A stretch of DNA of 52,439 bases. Source: Cupriavidus taiwanensis. Its GTDB lineage: Bacteria > Pseudomonadota > Gammaproteobacteria > Burkholderiales > Burkholderiaceae. The stretch's first letter is position 1. Every line of letters starts with the position of its first letter. Both the position numbers and the translations under genes were made by a program. The stretch is from assembly GCF_900249755.1 (NCBI RefSeq), contig NZ_LT976853.1, forward strand, positions 2,737,217-2,789,655, in the 5' to 3' direction. This document shows positions 34,416 through 43,047 of this stretch, in pieces. Below the pieces are notes generated by a model. The model saw nothing but the letters and a program-made list of their open reading frames with translations, searched no databases and was not told where the DNA came from.

Positions 34416-36247
34416 CCTGCCGCGCCGCCCGCTGCCTGATCGCCTGCCTTGTCTTCTTCCTTGCTCCGGCGTGCCACGCCGCCGGGTCCGAAGCGGGCCG
34501 GCTGCCGCTGGCCTACCGCACCGCGAACGGCGCCTATCCGTGGACCGGGCGCCTGTTCGCGGTCGGCTGGCAGGACCTGACGCAGGCACCGTCGCCGGAC
34601 TTGTGGGAGGCCGGCGATCGCCTCGACCACCGGACCGTGCCGTCACGCCGGATCTTCACGTATGCGGCGCTGGCGGGCGAGACCGCGCGCGCCATGCCGC
34701 TGCAATGGGATGCCGTGGCCGGCGTCTTGCCCGGCGCGGACCGCGCCGCGGTGGACTGGCTGCGCGGTGACCAGACCCACGCCGGCCTGCGCCCGCGCGA
34801 TACGCGCCTGGGCCACGCGGCGGGCGCACGGGTGCGCGTGGTCGCGCCGCCCGCATGGTCGCCCGGCAAGCCCGGCCACGCCGGCTTTCGCCTGCGCTAC
34901 AGCCTGCGCCCGCACCTGGCCTGGCTGGGCACCGGCGACGGCCTGCTGCACGCCTTCGACGCCGCGACCGGCGACGAGCGTGCGGCGTACCTGCCGGGCG
35001 CGTTGCTGCCCCATGCCCTCGCCATGCCGGTCCCCGGCGCTCCCACGATGCCGTCGCCGTGCCCACGCCCCGAAGCGCAGGACGTCACCATCAGCGGCGA
35101 ATGGCGCACGGTCTTGCTGTGCGGCATCCCGGCCAATGCCGGCGCCGGCAATCCCGCCGCAGCCTTCGTGCTGGACATCACCGATCCCGACGGACAGATG
35201 CCGTTCGTGCCGATCTGGGAAATCGCCGCGACCGACACCCTGCCGCTGGCCGCGCGCGGGCCGGTACGCGCCGCCGGCCTCCGCGGCCCGGACGGGATGC
35301 GATGGTTCGCGGTCGTGATCGTGGATGCCAGCGCCAATGACGCCGCGGGCGCCGGCCGCGCCGGGCTTGCGCTGCTGCCATTGGACAAGCCCGCCGCTGC
35401 CGCATGGGCCGGCCAGTACGCCATCCGCACCCTGCCCTTGCCGGCTCGCGATTGCCTTGGCCAGGATGCGGCCAGCCAGCTGGTGGCGGTCAGCGTGCTG
35501 TCCGACCTCACCGGTGCCGCGCTCACCGCCTATGCCACCGACGATGCCGGCCAGCTGTGGCGCTTCGCGCTCGCCGACGCGCCGCAAGCCGGGGCAAGCG
35601 CTGCCGCGGCATGCCTGTACCGGATGCAGACGTCCGCGCAACCGGCCAGGGAAGAAGCCCCCGTGTTGCTCGGGTCCCCGACCGCACCCGTGGTGATCTA
35701 CGGCGCCGGCAACGAACTGGCCGCGGTGCCCGATGGCCCCGCCACGCGCACCGCCCCGGCACGCACGCCGCGGCAGGTCGCGGCGCAGGCGGCGGACAAC
35801 GGCCATATCTTGCGCGGGCCGCCCGGCGGCGCGGACGATACCGGCTGGCGCCTGACCCTGCCCCATGCCGGCGAGCAATTGGTCGAGATCCAGCCGATAT
35901 TCCCCGGCTACCTGCTGTTCGTGACGCGCACGCCCGATGGCGCGCAGCGCAGCTACCTGGTGCTGGCGGCAAGCGGGGAATCGGTCGTCCAGCGCAGCAC
36001 CGGCGAGCGCCTGCTCGTCGCCACCGGCCAGTTGCTGCCGTCCGATGCCAGCGTGTTCGCGACCCGCACCGAATTGCCGGGGACGCCCGCACAACCGGGC
36101 GAAGCCGGGCGCCAGGCGTACGCGCTGTCGGTGTGGTCTGCCACGGACAACGCCGTCACGCGCGTCGCGCAAACCGTCGCCACGCGCCGCACCGGGCGCC
36201 TGCGCTGGCGCGAGATCGTCGGCCCGCCAAGGGAGGACTCGCCATGA
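34412..36247 (+). CDS. Short PilY1-like protein lacking the N-terminal domain and calcium loop
   Basis: A 611-residue secreted protein with signal peptide MTCRAARCLIACLVFFLAPACHA. It corresponds to the C-terminal propeller of PilY1: AWLGTGDGLLHAFDAATG, EWRTVLLCGIPANAGAG and AFVLDITDPDG match blocks of the full-length leftward PilY1. The lectin-like domain is absent. Where the leftward protein has DLDGDHITDYVYAGD, this one reads DLTGAALTAYATDDA (35504-35548), so most of the metal-binding Asp residues are lost. It follows pilX with an ATGA overlap. It is probably a tip scaffold that does not respond to calcium. Confidence 0.85.
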   Translation: MTCRAARCLIACLVFFLAPACHAAGSEAGRLPLAYRTANGAYPWTGRLFAVGWQDLTQAPSPDLWEAGDRLDHRTVPSRRIFTYAALAGETARAMPLQWDAVAGVLPGADRAAVDWLRGDQTHAGLRPRDTRLGHAAGARVRVVAPPAWSPGKPGHAGFRLRYSLRPHLAWLGTGDGLLHAFDAATGDERAAYLPGALLPHALAMPVPGAPTMPSPCPRPEAQDVTISGEWRTVLLCGIPANAGAGNPAAAFVLDITDPDGQMPFVPIWEIAATDTLPLAARGPVRAAGLRGPDGMRWFAVVIVDASANDAAGAGRAGLALLPLDKPAAAAWAGQYAIRTLPLPARDCLGQDAASQLVAVSVLSDLTGAALTAYATDDAGQLWRFALADAPQAGASAAAACLYRMQTSAQPAREEAPVLLGSPTAPVVIYGAGNELAAVPDGPATRTAPARTPRQVAAQAADNGHILRGPPGGADDTGWRLTLPHAGEQLVEIQPIFPGYLLFVTRTPDGAQRSYLVLAASGESVVQRSTGERLLVATGQLLPSDASVFATRTELPGTPAQPGEAGRQAYALSVWSATDNAVTRVAQTVATRRTGRLRWREIVGPPREDSP

Positions 36248-36702
36248 TGATCGTGGCATCGGCTGGCCGGCGCAGGCGCGGCTTCAGCCTGATCGAGCTG
36301 GTGGCCGCATTGGCCGTGCTGGCCATCCTTGCGGCCATCGCCGTGCCCACGTGGCATCGCCACCTGGCGCGCGGCTGGCGCGCGCAGGCCCGCGCCGCGC
36401 TGACCGGCGCGATGCTGCAACTGGAGCGGCATGCGCTCGAGGCCATGACCTTCGCCACCGCGCCCGGGTCGGACACGGTCGCCGGCGAATGGCCGCTGCC
36501 CGTTCCAGCCAGCGGCCCCGTGCGCCATCTGGTCAGCGCCGGCGCCTGCCCGCAAGACGCGCTCGATACCTGTGTCGAACTCCGTGCGACGCCGCAAGCC
36601 GCCGATCCCGAATGCGGCACGCTGATCCTGCGCAGCACCGGACAGTGGCTGGCACTGCCCGATGGCGCGTCAGCGCCGCAGCCATTGCCGCAGCACTGCT
36701 GA
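36244..36702 (+). CDS. Type IV minor pilin PilE-like, rightward cluster
   Basis: A 152-residue protein. The leader is cut after Gly13 (GRRRRG before FSLIELVAALAVLAILAAIA), followed by VPTWHRHLARGWRAQARAAL. Cys pairs occur in GACPQDALDTCVEL and DPECGTLIL, with a final Cys. The overall plan matches the leftward PilE, but sequence similarity beyond the helix is low. Its ATG overlaps the upstream stop (ATGA). It is likely a minor pilin of the second tip complex. Confidence 0.86.
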   Translation: MMIVASAGRRRRGFSLIELVAALAVLAILAAIAVPTWHRHLARGWRAQARAALTGAMLQLERHALEAMTFATAPGSDTVAGEWPLPVPASGPVRHLVSAGACPQDALDTCVELRATPQAADPECGTLILRSTGQWLALPDGASAPQPLPQHC

Positions 36703-36706
36703 GCCC

Positions 36707-37291
36707 ATGATGCACAGGCCAATGCCATCCGATGCCGGCAGGCACCACCGCCTCCATGGCCGAAGCCCTTGTGGCCTGACGCTGGTGGAACTGGTCGCCA
36801 GCCTGGTCATTCTGGGCGTGATCTCCGCCGCCGCATATCCGGTCTTCAGCGGCATGCTCGCGCGCCAGCAGGTCACGCTGGCGGCCGACCGGCTGGCAAT
36901 GTCGCTGGCGCTGGCGCGCGCCACCGCGTTGTCGCGCCGCGTCGAGGTGACGCTGCAGCCGCTGCCGGGCGAGGTCACGCTGAGTCCCGGCTGGCAGTTG
37001 GTGACGGCCGGCGCCGGCCCGGACCGGCAGACCGTGCTGTCCGTCGTCGAACCGGGCATGCCGTGCCTGTCCGTGACGCTGCGCCAGGCCGTGCGCGGCG
37101 CCAATGTGCTGAAATTCCTGCCTGTGGGATACTCTCGATCTGAGCAGGGCGGTTTTCAGGCCGCCACCTTCACGCTTGGCTGCCGTGGCGAGCAGCGGCA
37201 AGTCAGGCTGGGCGCGCAGGGACGTATCCGACTCTGCACACCCGGCCGCGACGCTGACTGCGAGGCGGCGGTATCCTCCGACCCGCCATGA
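36707..37291 (+). CDS. Minor pilin FimT/GspH-like, rightward cluster
   Basis: A 194-residue protein, cut after Gly23 (GRSPCG before LTLVELVASLVILGVISAAA), with YPVFSGMLARQQVTLAADRLAMSLALARATALSR as the FimT-type helix and a GspH-like C-terminal domain with late Cys residues (LGCRGEQ, RLCTPGRDADC). Two adjacent ATGs, at 36707 and 36710, follow the pilE-like stop by four bases. It closes the second operon, whereas fimT opens the first. Its stop overlaps an in-frame ATG of ribD. Confidence 0.86.
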   Translation: MMHRPMPSDAGRHHRLHGRSPCGLTLVELVASLVILGVISAAAYPVFSGMLARQQVTLAADRLAMSLALARATALSRRVEVTLQPLPGEVTLSPGWQLVTAGAGPDRQTVLSVVEPGMPCLSVTLRQAVRGANVLKFLPVGYSRSEQGGFQAATFTLGCRGEQRQVRLGAQGRIRLCTPGRDADCEAAVSSDPP

Positions 37292-37344
37292 CCCGGCTGC
37301 CCTGTCACCCCAATCGCAGCGCCAAGGCCCACCCGAAACGCCGA

Positions 37345-38460
37345 ATGTTTTCCGATACCGACCACGCCGCCATGCAACAGGCGCTCGCGCTCGCCGCGCG
37401 GGGCATGTTCAACACCACGCCCAACCCTCGCGTCGGCTGCGTGCTCATCAAGGCTGGCCAGGTGATCGGACAGGGTTTCACGCAGCCGGCCGGGCAGGAC
37501 CATGCCGAGATCCAGGCGATGAAAGACGCGCTGTCGCGCGGGCTCGATCCGGCCGGCGCCACCGCCTATGTCACGCTGGAGCCGTGCAGCCATTTCGGCC
37601 GCACCCCGCCCTGCGCCGATGCGCTGGTGCGCGCCGGCGTGGCGCGCGTGGTGGCGGCGATGGAAGACCCCAATCCGTCGGTCTCCGGGCGCGGCCTGCA
37701 GCGCCTGCGCGATGCCGGCATCGACGTGCGCTGCGGCCTGCTGGAAAAAGAGGCGCGCGACCTGAATATCGGCTTCGTCTCGCGCATGACGCGCGGGCTG
37801 CCGTGGGTGCGCGTGAAGGTGGCGGCGTCGATGGACGGCGGCACCGCGCTGCATGACGGCACCAGCCAGTGGATCACCGGCCAGGCCGCGCGCGACGACG
37901 GGCACGCCTGGCGCGCGCGCGCCTGCGCCATCCTGACCGGCATCGGCACGGTGCGCGACGACAATCCCGCGCTGACGGTGCGGGCCCTCGCCACGCCGCG
38001 CCAGCCGCAGCGGGTGCTGGTCGATTCCCGGCTCGAAGTGCCGCTCGACGCGCAGATCCTGGCGCCTGACACCGGCGAGTTCGCCCGGCCCGTGCTGGTG
38101 TTCTGCGCGGTGGAAGACCGGCAGCGCCAGCGCGCGCTGGAAGGCCGCGGCGCCGAAGTGGTGGTGCTGCCCAACCCGCACGGCAAGGTCGAGTTGCGCC
38201 GCATGCTGGAAGAACTCGGCCGCCGCGGCATCAACGAATTGCACGTCGAGGCGGGCTTCAAGCTCAACGGTTCGCTGGTGCGCGAGCATTGCGCGGACGA
38301 ACTGCTGATCTACCTCGCGCCCAAGCTGCTCGGCGATGCCCAGGGCATGTTCAACCTGCCGCCGCTGGCCCGGCTGCAGGACGCCGAGCAATTCCACTGG
38401 CATGAAGTCCGGCAGATCGGCGATGACCTGCGCCTGATCGCCCGGCGCAACGACGCGTAG
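37345..38460 (+). CDS. ribD: Bifunctional diaminohydroxyphosphoribosylaminopyrimidine deaminase / uracil reductase
   Basis: A 371-residue enzyme for the second and third steps of riboflavin synthesis. The N-terminal deaminase has HAEIQAMKDA and TLEPCSHFGRTPPCADAL as its zinc site; the reductase domain starts near PWVRVKVAASMDGGTAL, with TGIGTVRDDNPALTVR. I take the ATG at 37345 (MFSDTDHAAMQQAL), where the family begins. An in-frame ATG at 37288 overlaps the fimT stop and would add 19 residues. Either way ribD is probably read, at least partly, from the pilin transcript. Confidence 0.95.
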   Translation: MFSDTDHAAMQQALALAARGMFNTTPNPRVGCVLIKAGQVIGQGFTQPAGQDHAEIQAMKDALSRGLDPAGATAYVTLEPCSHFGRTPPCADALVRAGVARVVAAMEDPNPSVSGRGLQRLRDAGIDVRCGLLEKEARDLNIGFVSRMTRGLPWVRVKVAASMDGGTALHDGTSQWITGQAARDDGHAWRARACAILTGIGTVRDDNPALTVRALATPRQPQRVLVDSRLEVPLDAQILAPDTGEFARPVLVFCAVEDRQRQRALEGRGAEVVVLPNPHGKVELRRMLEELGRRGINELHVEAGFKLNGSLVREHCADELLIYLAPKLLGDAQGMFNLPPLARLQDAEQFHWHEVRQIGDDLRLIARRNDA

Positions 38461-38520
38461 CGCGACCTGCCACGGCAGCGCACCCCACGATTTTCAAAAC
38501 CTCAAGCACAAGACTCCACC

Positions 38521-39144
38521 ATGTTTACTGGCATCGTCGCGGCGGTCGGCCGCATTGAATCCGTTACCCCGCTCGGCAGCGCCGCCGACGCCGGCGTGCG
38601 CCTGCGCATCGCCGCGGGCGGGCTGGACCTGTCGGATGTCATCATCGGCGACAGCATCGCGATCCAGGGCGCCTGCATGACCGTGATCGCCATGGCGCCC
38701 GACGCGTTCGACGTCGAAGTCTCGCGCGAATCGCTGGACAAGACCGTGGGGCTCGACCGTGCCGGCCGCGTCAACCTGGAAAAGGCGCTGCGCCTGGCCG
38801 ACCGCCTCGGCGGACACCTGGTGTCGGGGCATGTCGACGGCCTGGGCGAAGTGGTGCATTTCGCGCCGGTGGGCGAGTCGCATGAACTGCGCATTCGCGC
38901 CCCGCGCGAGCTGGCGCGCTACCTGGCGTACAAGGGCTCGGTGGTGGTCAACGGCGTGTCGCTGACCGTCAACCGCGTCAGCGACGAGGCCGACGGCTGC
39001 GTGTTCTCGATCAACCTGATCCCGCACACCGTCGAAGTGACCACGCTGCAGGAGCTCAAGCCCGGGGCGCGCGTGAACCTCGAGATCGACCTGATCGCCC
39101 GTTACGTGGAGCGGATGCTGTCGACCGCGCAGGCGCCCGCGTAA
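38521..39144 (+). CDS. ribE: Riboflavin synthase alpha subunit
   Basis: A 207-residue enzyme that dismutates two 6,7-dimethyl-8-ribityllumazine molecules into riboflavin. Two similar lumazine-binding halves are visible, MFTGIVAAVGRIESV and HVDGLGEVVHFAPVGES with GCVFSINLIPHTVEVTTL, as expected of the family. It follows ribD by 60 bases. The next gene is on the other strand, so the ribDE transcript ends here. Confidence 0.97.
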   Translation: MFTGIVAAVGRIESVTPLGSAADAGVRLRIAAGGLDLSDVIIGDSIAIQGACMTVIAMAPDAFDVEVSRESLDKTVGLDRAGRVNLEKALRLADRLGGHLVSGHVDGLGEVVHFAPVGESHELRIRAPRELARYLAYKGSVVVNGVSLTVNRVSDEADGCVFSINLIPHTVEVTTLQELKPGARVNLEIDLIARYVERMLSTAQAPA

Positions 39145-39153
39145 GCGGCGCGG

Positions 39154-39396
39154 CTACTTGCCCTCGTCGGGCACGTTGTAATCCTGGCGCAACTGGTCGG
39201 TGAAGGGGCGCAGCGCTTCCACGCAGGCGGCGCTGTCGCCGCCTTCCATGGTCGACAGGCTCCAGTTGCAGCCGCTGGCATCCGGCGCGTGCCAGACGAT
39301 ATCGCCAAAGCAGGCCCCCTCGCACACGGGCACCTTCGCCTGCTGTGCCCGGACCATCGCGCGCAGTTCGGCCTTGTTCTTGATCTGTCTCGGCAT
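39154..39396 (-). CDS. Small four-cysteine protein of unknown function
   Basis: An 80-residue protein, MPRQIKNKAELRAMVRAQQA at its start, with Cys25, Cys29, Cys43 and Cys58 (VCEGACFGD, ASGCNW, SAACVE). GGGAGA lies six bases before the ATG. The charged N-terminal helix and spaced cysteines suggest a small cytoplasmic metal-binding or redox protein, but I recognise no family. It is convergent with ribE, nine bases from its stop, and the frame is open upstream without other support. Confidence 0.72.
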   Translation of the reverse strand: MPRQIKNKAELRAMVRAQQAKVPVCEGACFGDIVWHAPDASGCNWSLSTMEGGDSAACVEALRPFTDQLRQDYNVPDEGK

Positions 39397-39800
39397 GGCT
39401 GTCTCCCTGAGTGGTGCAAACCCGCGGACGCGACCGGAGCGGGGCCGCATCCCCGGTCCGGCTGGCACTCCCACGCCGCCACTGGTGCAGCTTACGCTGC
39501 CGGGCCCCTTTGGTGGCAGTTTTGGTGGCAGTTTTCTTGCCGCGATGCCTATCTTGTAAGTGAACTGGGATGAACGGCCCGGTGCGCCTAGAATGAAAGG
39601 GCTGTGCGGACGGCATGTCTGGCCCCGGCCGCACCCCGGCACCCGCATTCCGCATTCCGGTTTCCCTCGCCTACGCCTCTTCGGACGCTGCCTCTTGGCA
39701 AGCGCGCCCGCTTCACTGGCGTTTCCATACATCCGCCACGCCGAGCGCCAGTGCCGTGGCCGCCGTGCCGGCTTCTGCCCCGGCAACCAAGAGGATTCGC
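39397..39800. other. Gene-free region, 404 bases
   Basis: I see no convincing coding sequence. A tandem pair of the 12-base unit TTGGTGGCAGTT lies at 39510-39533, inside what would be the upstream region of the leftward small gene. Nothing else is recognisable. Confidence 0.5.
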
Positions 39801-40091
39801 ATGTCCGAGCTCGCTTCCCGAATGACTTACCGCTGGATTCCCGCCCTGCCGCGGCCCCAGTCGCCACGCCATGCCGCGCGCGCCACCCAGAACATGGGCC
39901 TGCTGCGGCTCAGCTCGACGCCGCTGCGGCGCGCGGTCACGCTGCTGATCGACTGGGATCGCGCCGTCGGCGACGGCTGGCCGCGCCTGCAGCCGCCGTC
40001 GTGGCCGTTGTTCAGGCGCTTCAGGCCGCTCCGGCGCCCCGGCGCGCGGCGCTATGCCGGTTTTCCGTGGTGCCATGCCCGGCCAGCCTGA
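39801..40091 (+). CDS. Small basic hypothetical protein
   Basis: A 96-residue protein, MSELASRMTYRWIPALPRPQ onward, rich in Arg, Pro and Trp. Its start is supported by GAGGA six bases upstream. The middle LRRAVTLLIDWDRAVGDGWP is the most ordered-looking part; the C-terminal part is Arg/Pro-rich and may be disordered. I recognise no family. Because the region is GC-rich, open frames occur by chance, so its reality is moderately supported only. Confidence 0.45.
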   Translation: MSELASRMTYRWIPALPRPQSPRHAARATQNMGLLRLSSTPLRRAVTLLIDWDRAVGDGWPRLQPPSWPLFRRFRPLRRPGARRYAGFPWCHARPA

Positions 40092-40162
40092 CGGGATGCA
40101 AGCGACCTTCCATCCCGCCAACTATCGCGCGCTTTCACGCGCGCCAACCAAATGGAACCAGC

Positions 40163-40414
40163 ATGGGTGAAAGCTTTTTCTACCAGCACTGCCACGTTGT
40201 CGTAACACTGGCCGAAGTCACCTTCGGCAAGTGGGAATGGTCGTATGCGCTCGATGCGCACGCCAGGTTCACCCGGCCCGATGCCGGCTTCGCCACCCGC
40301 GAACTGGCGCTGGCGGACGCCACGCGCTCCGCCCGGACACGCATTGCCAGGACCTCGCGCCTGCGTACGGCAGTCCTGGTTCCGGATCGGATGCCTCTGG
40401 CCGAAGCCGCTTAA
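40163..40414 (+). CDS. Small hypothetical protein
   Basis: An 83-residue protein, MGESFFYQHCHVVVTLAEVT at the start, with an amphipathic pattern (GKWEWSYALDAHARFTRPDA, then TRELALADATRSARTRIART). The composition is like a real folded protein, with alternating strands then a helix, and unlike GC-driven noise. A weak GGA lies upstream. It precedes ribBX by 293 bases. I recognise no family and infer no function. Confidence 0.55.
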   Translation: MGESFFYQHCHVVVTLAEVTFGKWEWSYALDAHARFTRPDAGFATRELALADATRSARTRIARTSRLRTAVLVPDRMPLAEAA

Positions 40415-40707
40415 GCCCGCATACCGGCGGGCGCCAGCGGCCAGGGGCCGCAGCCTGCACCCGGCCGGCTTGCCCCTTCCTTCCCGCCGCTGCAGCCGGC
40501 GCACTTTCCGCTGCCGCTGCCTCCCGCATCGCCTGCCTTGGCGTACAATACCCGGCTTGACTGGGCAACCGGCCGCGCGTATATGGCCGGCCGGCCTGGC
40601 CCGATGCCCCGCCTCAGTCCGGCCGCTCTCACCGCGGCCATGGTTCCTGCCACAGCTATTCGCCGGTTTTCCGCCAGAATTCGCCCCAACTTGCCGTTCA
40701 GCACGCC

Positions 40708-41817
40708 ATGACAATCGCCCGTACCGAAGACATCATTGCCGACATTCGCGCCGGCCGCATGGTCATCCTTGTCGACGAGGAAGACCGCGAAAATGAGGGC
40801 GACCTGGTCCTGGCTGCCGATTTCGTCACGCCCGAGGCGATCAACTTCATGGCCAAGCACGGCCGTGGCCTGATCTGCCTGACGCTGACCGCCGAGCGCT
40901 GCCGCCAGCTGGACCTGCACCCGATGGTCAGCCGCAACGGCACCCAGCACGGCACCAACTTCACCGTGTCGATCGAAGCGGCCGAGGGCGTCACGACCGG
41001 CATTTCCGCCGCCGACCGCGCCCGCACCGTGCAGGCGGCGGTCGCCCGCGACGCCAAGCCGGCCGACCTGGTCCAGCCCGGCCATATCTTCCCGCTGACG
41101 GCCCAGCCCGGCGGCGTGCTGATCCGCGCCGGCCATACCGAGGCCGGCTGCGACCTGGGCGCGCTGGCCGGCCTGACCCCGGCCGCGGTGATCTGCGAGA
41201 TCATGAAGGACGACGGCACCATGGCGCGCCTGCCCGACCTGGTCGAGTTCGCGCAGGAGCATGGCCTGAAGATCGGCACCATCGCCGACCTGATCCACTA
41301 CCGCAGCCGCACCGAAAGCATCATCGAGCGCGTGGGCGAGCGCGCCATGCAAACCCCGTACGGCACCTTCCACAGCATCGCCTACCGCGACAAGCCCACC
41401 GGCCAGGCCCACCTGGCGCTGGTCAAGGGCAAGCCCACCCCAGAACAGGAAACGCTGGTGCGCGTGCACGAGCCGTTCTCGGTGCTGGACCTGCTGGAAG
41501 TGAAATGCACCACCCATTCGTGGAGCATCCCCGCCGCGATGCAGGCCATCGCCGAGGCCGACCGCGGCGCGATCGTGCTGCTGAACTGCGGCGACACCGT
41601 CGAGCAGCTGTTCACGCAGTTCAGCGCGCTCGACGCCCCGCAGTCGCGGCCGCGCCGCAAGCCGGACCTGCGCACCTATGGCATGGGCGCGCAGATCCTG
41701 AAGGACGTCGGCGTGGGCAAGATGCGCGTGCTCGCCGCCAAACAGCGCATGCCCAGCATGACCGGCTTCGACCTGGAAGTGACCGGCTACCAGCCGATGA
41801 ACGGCCAGGCCGACTGA
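40708..41817 (+). CDS. ribB: 3,4-dihydroxy-2-butanone 4-phosphate synthase with degenerate GTP cyclohydrolase II domain (RibBX type)
   Basis: A 369-residue protein. The N-terminal half is a complete DHBP synthase: [36 protein letters not shown] and [15 protein letters not shown] include the acidic and His residues that bind ribulose 5-phosphate and magnesium. The C-terminal half has the cyclohydrolase II outline ([33 protein letters not shown]), but the three-Cys zinc motif is reduced to one Cys (EVKCTTHS) and the REGRGIGL catalytic block is missing. It should therefore lack GTP cyclohydrolase activity, as reported for RibBX proteins. No FMN riboswitch is visible upstream. Confidence 0.93.
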   Translation: MTIARTEDIIADIRAGRMVILVDEEDRENEGDLVLAADFVTPEAINFMAKHGRGLICLTLTAERCRQLDLHPMVSRNGTQHGTNFTVSIEAAEGVTTGISAADRARTVQAAVARDAKPADLVQPGHIFPLTAQPGGVLIRAGHTEAGCDLGALAGLTPAAVICEIMKDDGTMARLPDLVEFAQEHGLKIGTIADLIHYRSRTESIIERVGERAMQTPYGTFHSIAYRDKPTGQAHLALVKGKPTPEQETLVRVHEPFSVLDLLEVKCTTHSWSIPAAMQAIAEADRGAIVLLNCGDTVEQLFTQFSALDAPQSRPRRKPDLRTYGMGAQILKDVGVGKMRVLAAKQRMPSMTGFDLEVTGYQPMNGQAD

Positions 41818-41836
41818 GCCGCTCCCCCCAATATCC

Positions 41837-41863
41837 GGGCCGCGGCGCATGCCGCCGCGGCCC
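41837..41863 (+). other. 11-bp hairpin between ribBX and ribH
   Basis: GGGCCGCGGCG, five bases and CGCCGCGGCCC form a perfect stem 19 bases after the ribBX stop codon, with no T run. It could protect mRNA ends or weaken expression of ribH and nusB. Confidence 0.4.
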
Positions 41864-41887
41864 TCCCGAAAACTGGAGAACTGAACA

Positions 41888-42388
41888 ATGGATCACGGCT
41901 TCTACCCCAGCAACCTCGACGGTGAAGGCCTGCGCATCGGCATCGTGCAGGCACGCTTCAACGAGCCGGTCTGCGCCGAACTGCTCGAGGCCTGCGTGGC
42001 CGAGCTGGAAAAGCTCGGCGTCGAGGGCGAGGACACCCTGGTGGTGACCGTCCCCGGCGCGCTGGAAGTCCCGCTGGCACTGCAGAAGATGTGCGAGAGC
42101 GGCCAGTTCGACGCGCTGGTCGCGCTGGGCGCGGTGGTGCGCGGCGAGACCTACCACTTCGAGCTGGTCTCGAACGAGTCGGGCGCCGGCATCACCCGCG
42201 TCGGCCTGGACTTCAACGTGCCGATCGCCAACGGCATCCTGACCGTCGACACCGACGAGCAGGCCCATGCCCGCACCCGCGAAAAGGGCCGCGACTGCGC
42301 CCGCGCCGCGGTGGAGATGGCCAACCTGGTGGCGGCGCTCGATTCGCTGCGCGGCCAGGAAGACGAAGACGAGGACGACGATGAGTGA
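41888..42388 (+). CDS. ribH: 6,7-dimethyl-8-ribityllumazine synthase
   Basis: A 166-residue enzyme for the penultimate step of riboflavin synthesis. It has [52 protein letters not shown] and [10 protein letters not shown]; the His in TYHFE is the catalytic base. A very acidic tail (EDEDEDDDE) ends the protein. GGAG precedes the ATG. Its last eight bases overlap the nusB start, so the two are coupled. Confidence 0.97.
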   Translation: MDHGFYPSNLDGEGLRIGIVQARFNEPVCAELLEACVAELEKLGVEGEDTLVVTVPGALEVPLALQKMCESGQFDALVALGAVVRGETYHFELVSNESGAGITRVGLDFNVPIANGILTVDTDEQAHARTREKGRDCARAAVEMANLVAALDSLRGQEDEDEDDDE

Positions 42389-42899
42389 TACGTCGAAGAC
42401 CCCGGACAACGACGCCGGCAAGAACGCCGGCGCCAAGCCCGGCGCGGCCCGCACCGAGGCCAAGGCGCCGCCCAAGAGCGCGCGCCGCCGCTCGCGCGAG
42501 CTGGCCCTGCAGGGCCTGTACCAGTGGCTGCTGAACCGCAACGACATCGGTGCGATCCAGGCCCACCTGCATGACGCCCAGGGCTTCAACAAGGCCGACC
42601 GCGAGCACTTCGACGCGCTGCTCAACGGCGCCGTGCGCGAAGAGACCCGCCTGACCGCCGCGTTCGAGCCGTTCCTGGACCGTACCGTCGACGAGCTGTC
42701 GCCGGTGGAGCGCGCCGCGCTGCTGGTCGGCAGCTATGAGTTGGTGCACTGCCTCGACATCCCGTACAAGGTGGTGATCAACGAGGCCGTCGAGCTGACC
42801 AAGACCTTCGGCGGCGTCGAGGGCTACAAGTACGTCAACGGCGTGCTGGACAAGCTTGCCGCCCAGGTGCGCGCCGCCGAAGTGGCCGCGCGCCGCTGA
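42381..42899 (+). CDS. nusB: Transcription antitermination factor NusB
   Basis: A 172-residue RNA-binding protein. After a disordered Lys/Ala-rich start comes the NusB core: [52 protein letters not shown] and [12 protein letters not shown]. With NusE it forms the antitermination complex on rRNA operons. ribH-nusB is a conserved pair. An intrinsic terminator follows. Confidence 0.96.
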   Translation: MSDTSKTPDNDAGKNAGAKPGAARTEAKAPPKSARRRSRELALQGLYQWLLNRNDIGAIQAHLHDAQGFNKADREHFDALLNGAVREETRLTAAFEPFLDRTVDELSPVERAALLVGSYELVHCLDIPYKVVINEAVELTKTFGGVEGYKYVNGVLDKLAAQVRAAEVAARR

Positions 42900-42972
42900 G
42901 CGGCCCTGCCCCGCGACCCAGCGGCCCCTGCGTGCCGTCGCGCTGGCCCTGGCGCCAGCGCCGATGAAGACG

Positions 42973-42995
42973 ACACCCGCCGCGGCGGGTGTTTT
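42973..42995 (+). terminator. Intrinsic terminator after nusB
   Basis: The 20-base palindrome ACACCCGCCGCGGCGGGTGT is followed by TTT, giving a stem of eight or more pairs with a short loop. Confidence 0.85.
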
Positions 42996-43047
42996 CATTC
43001 CTACCTATCCCTTTTGCTGATCGGGCCCCGGCCCGCCCCGGAACACC

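Noticed and set aside
39056..39655. Leftward frame encoding KTATKTATK, reminiscent of a histone-like protein
   Set aside because: The motif comes from a two-copy 12-base repeat; the rest is noise and the frame overlaps ribE and the four-Cys gene.
40415..40707. FMN riboswitch upstream of ribBX
   Set aside because: I looked for the conserved RFN core (GGGCGGGGTGAAAGTCCCC-like and CCGGCGGT) and it is not present; the region is simply GC-rich.
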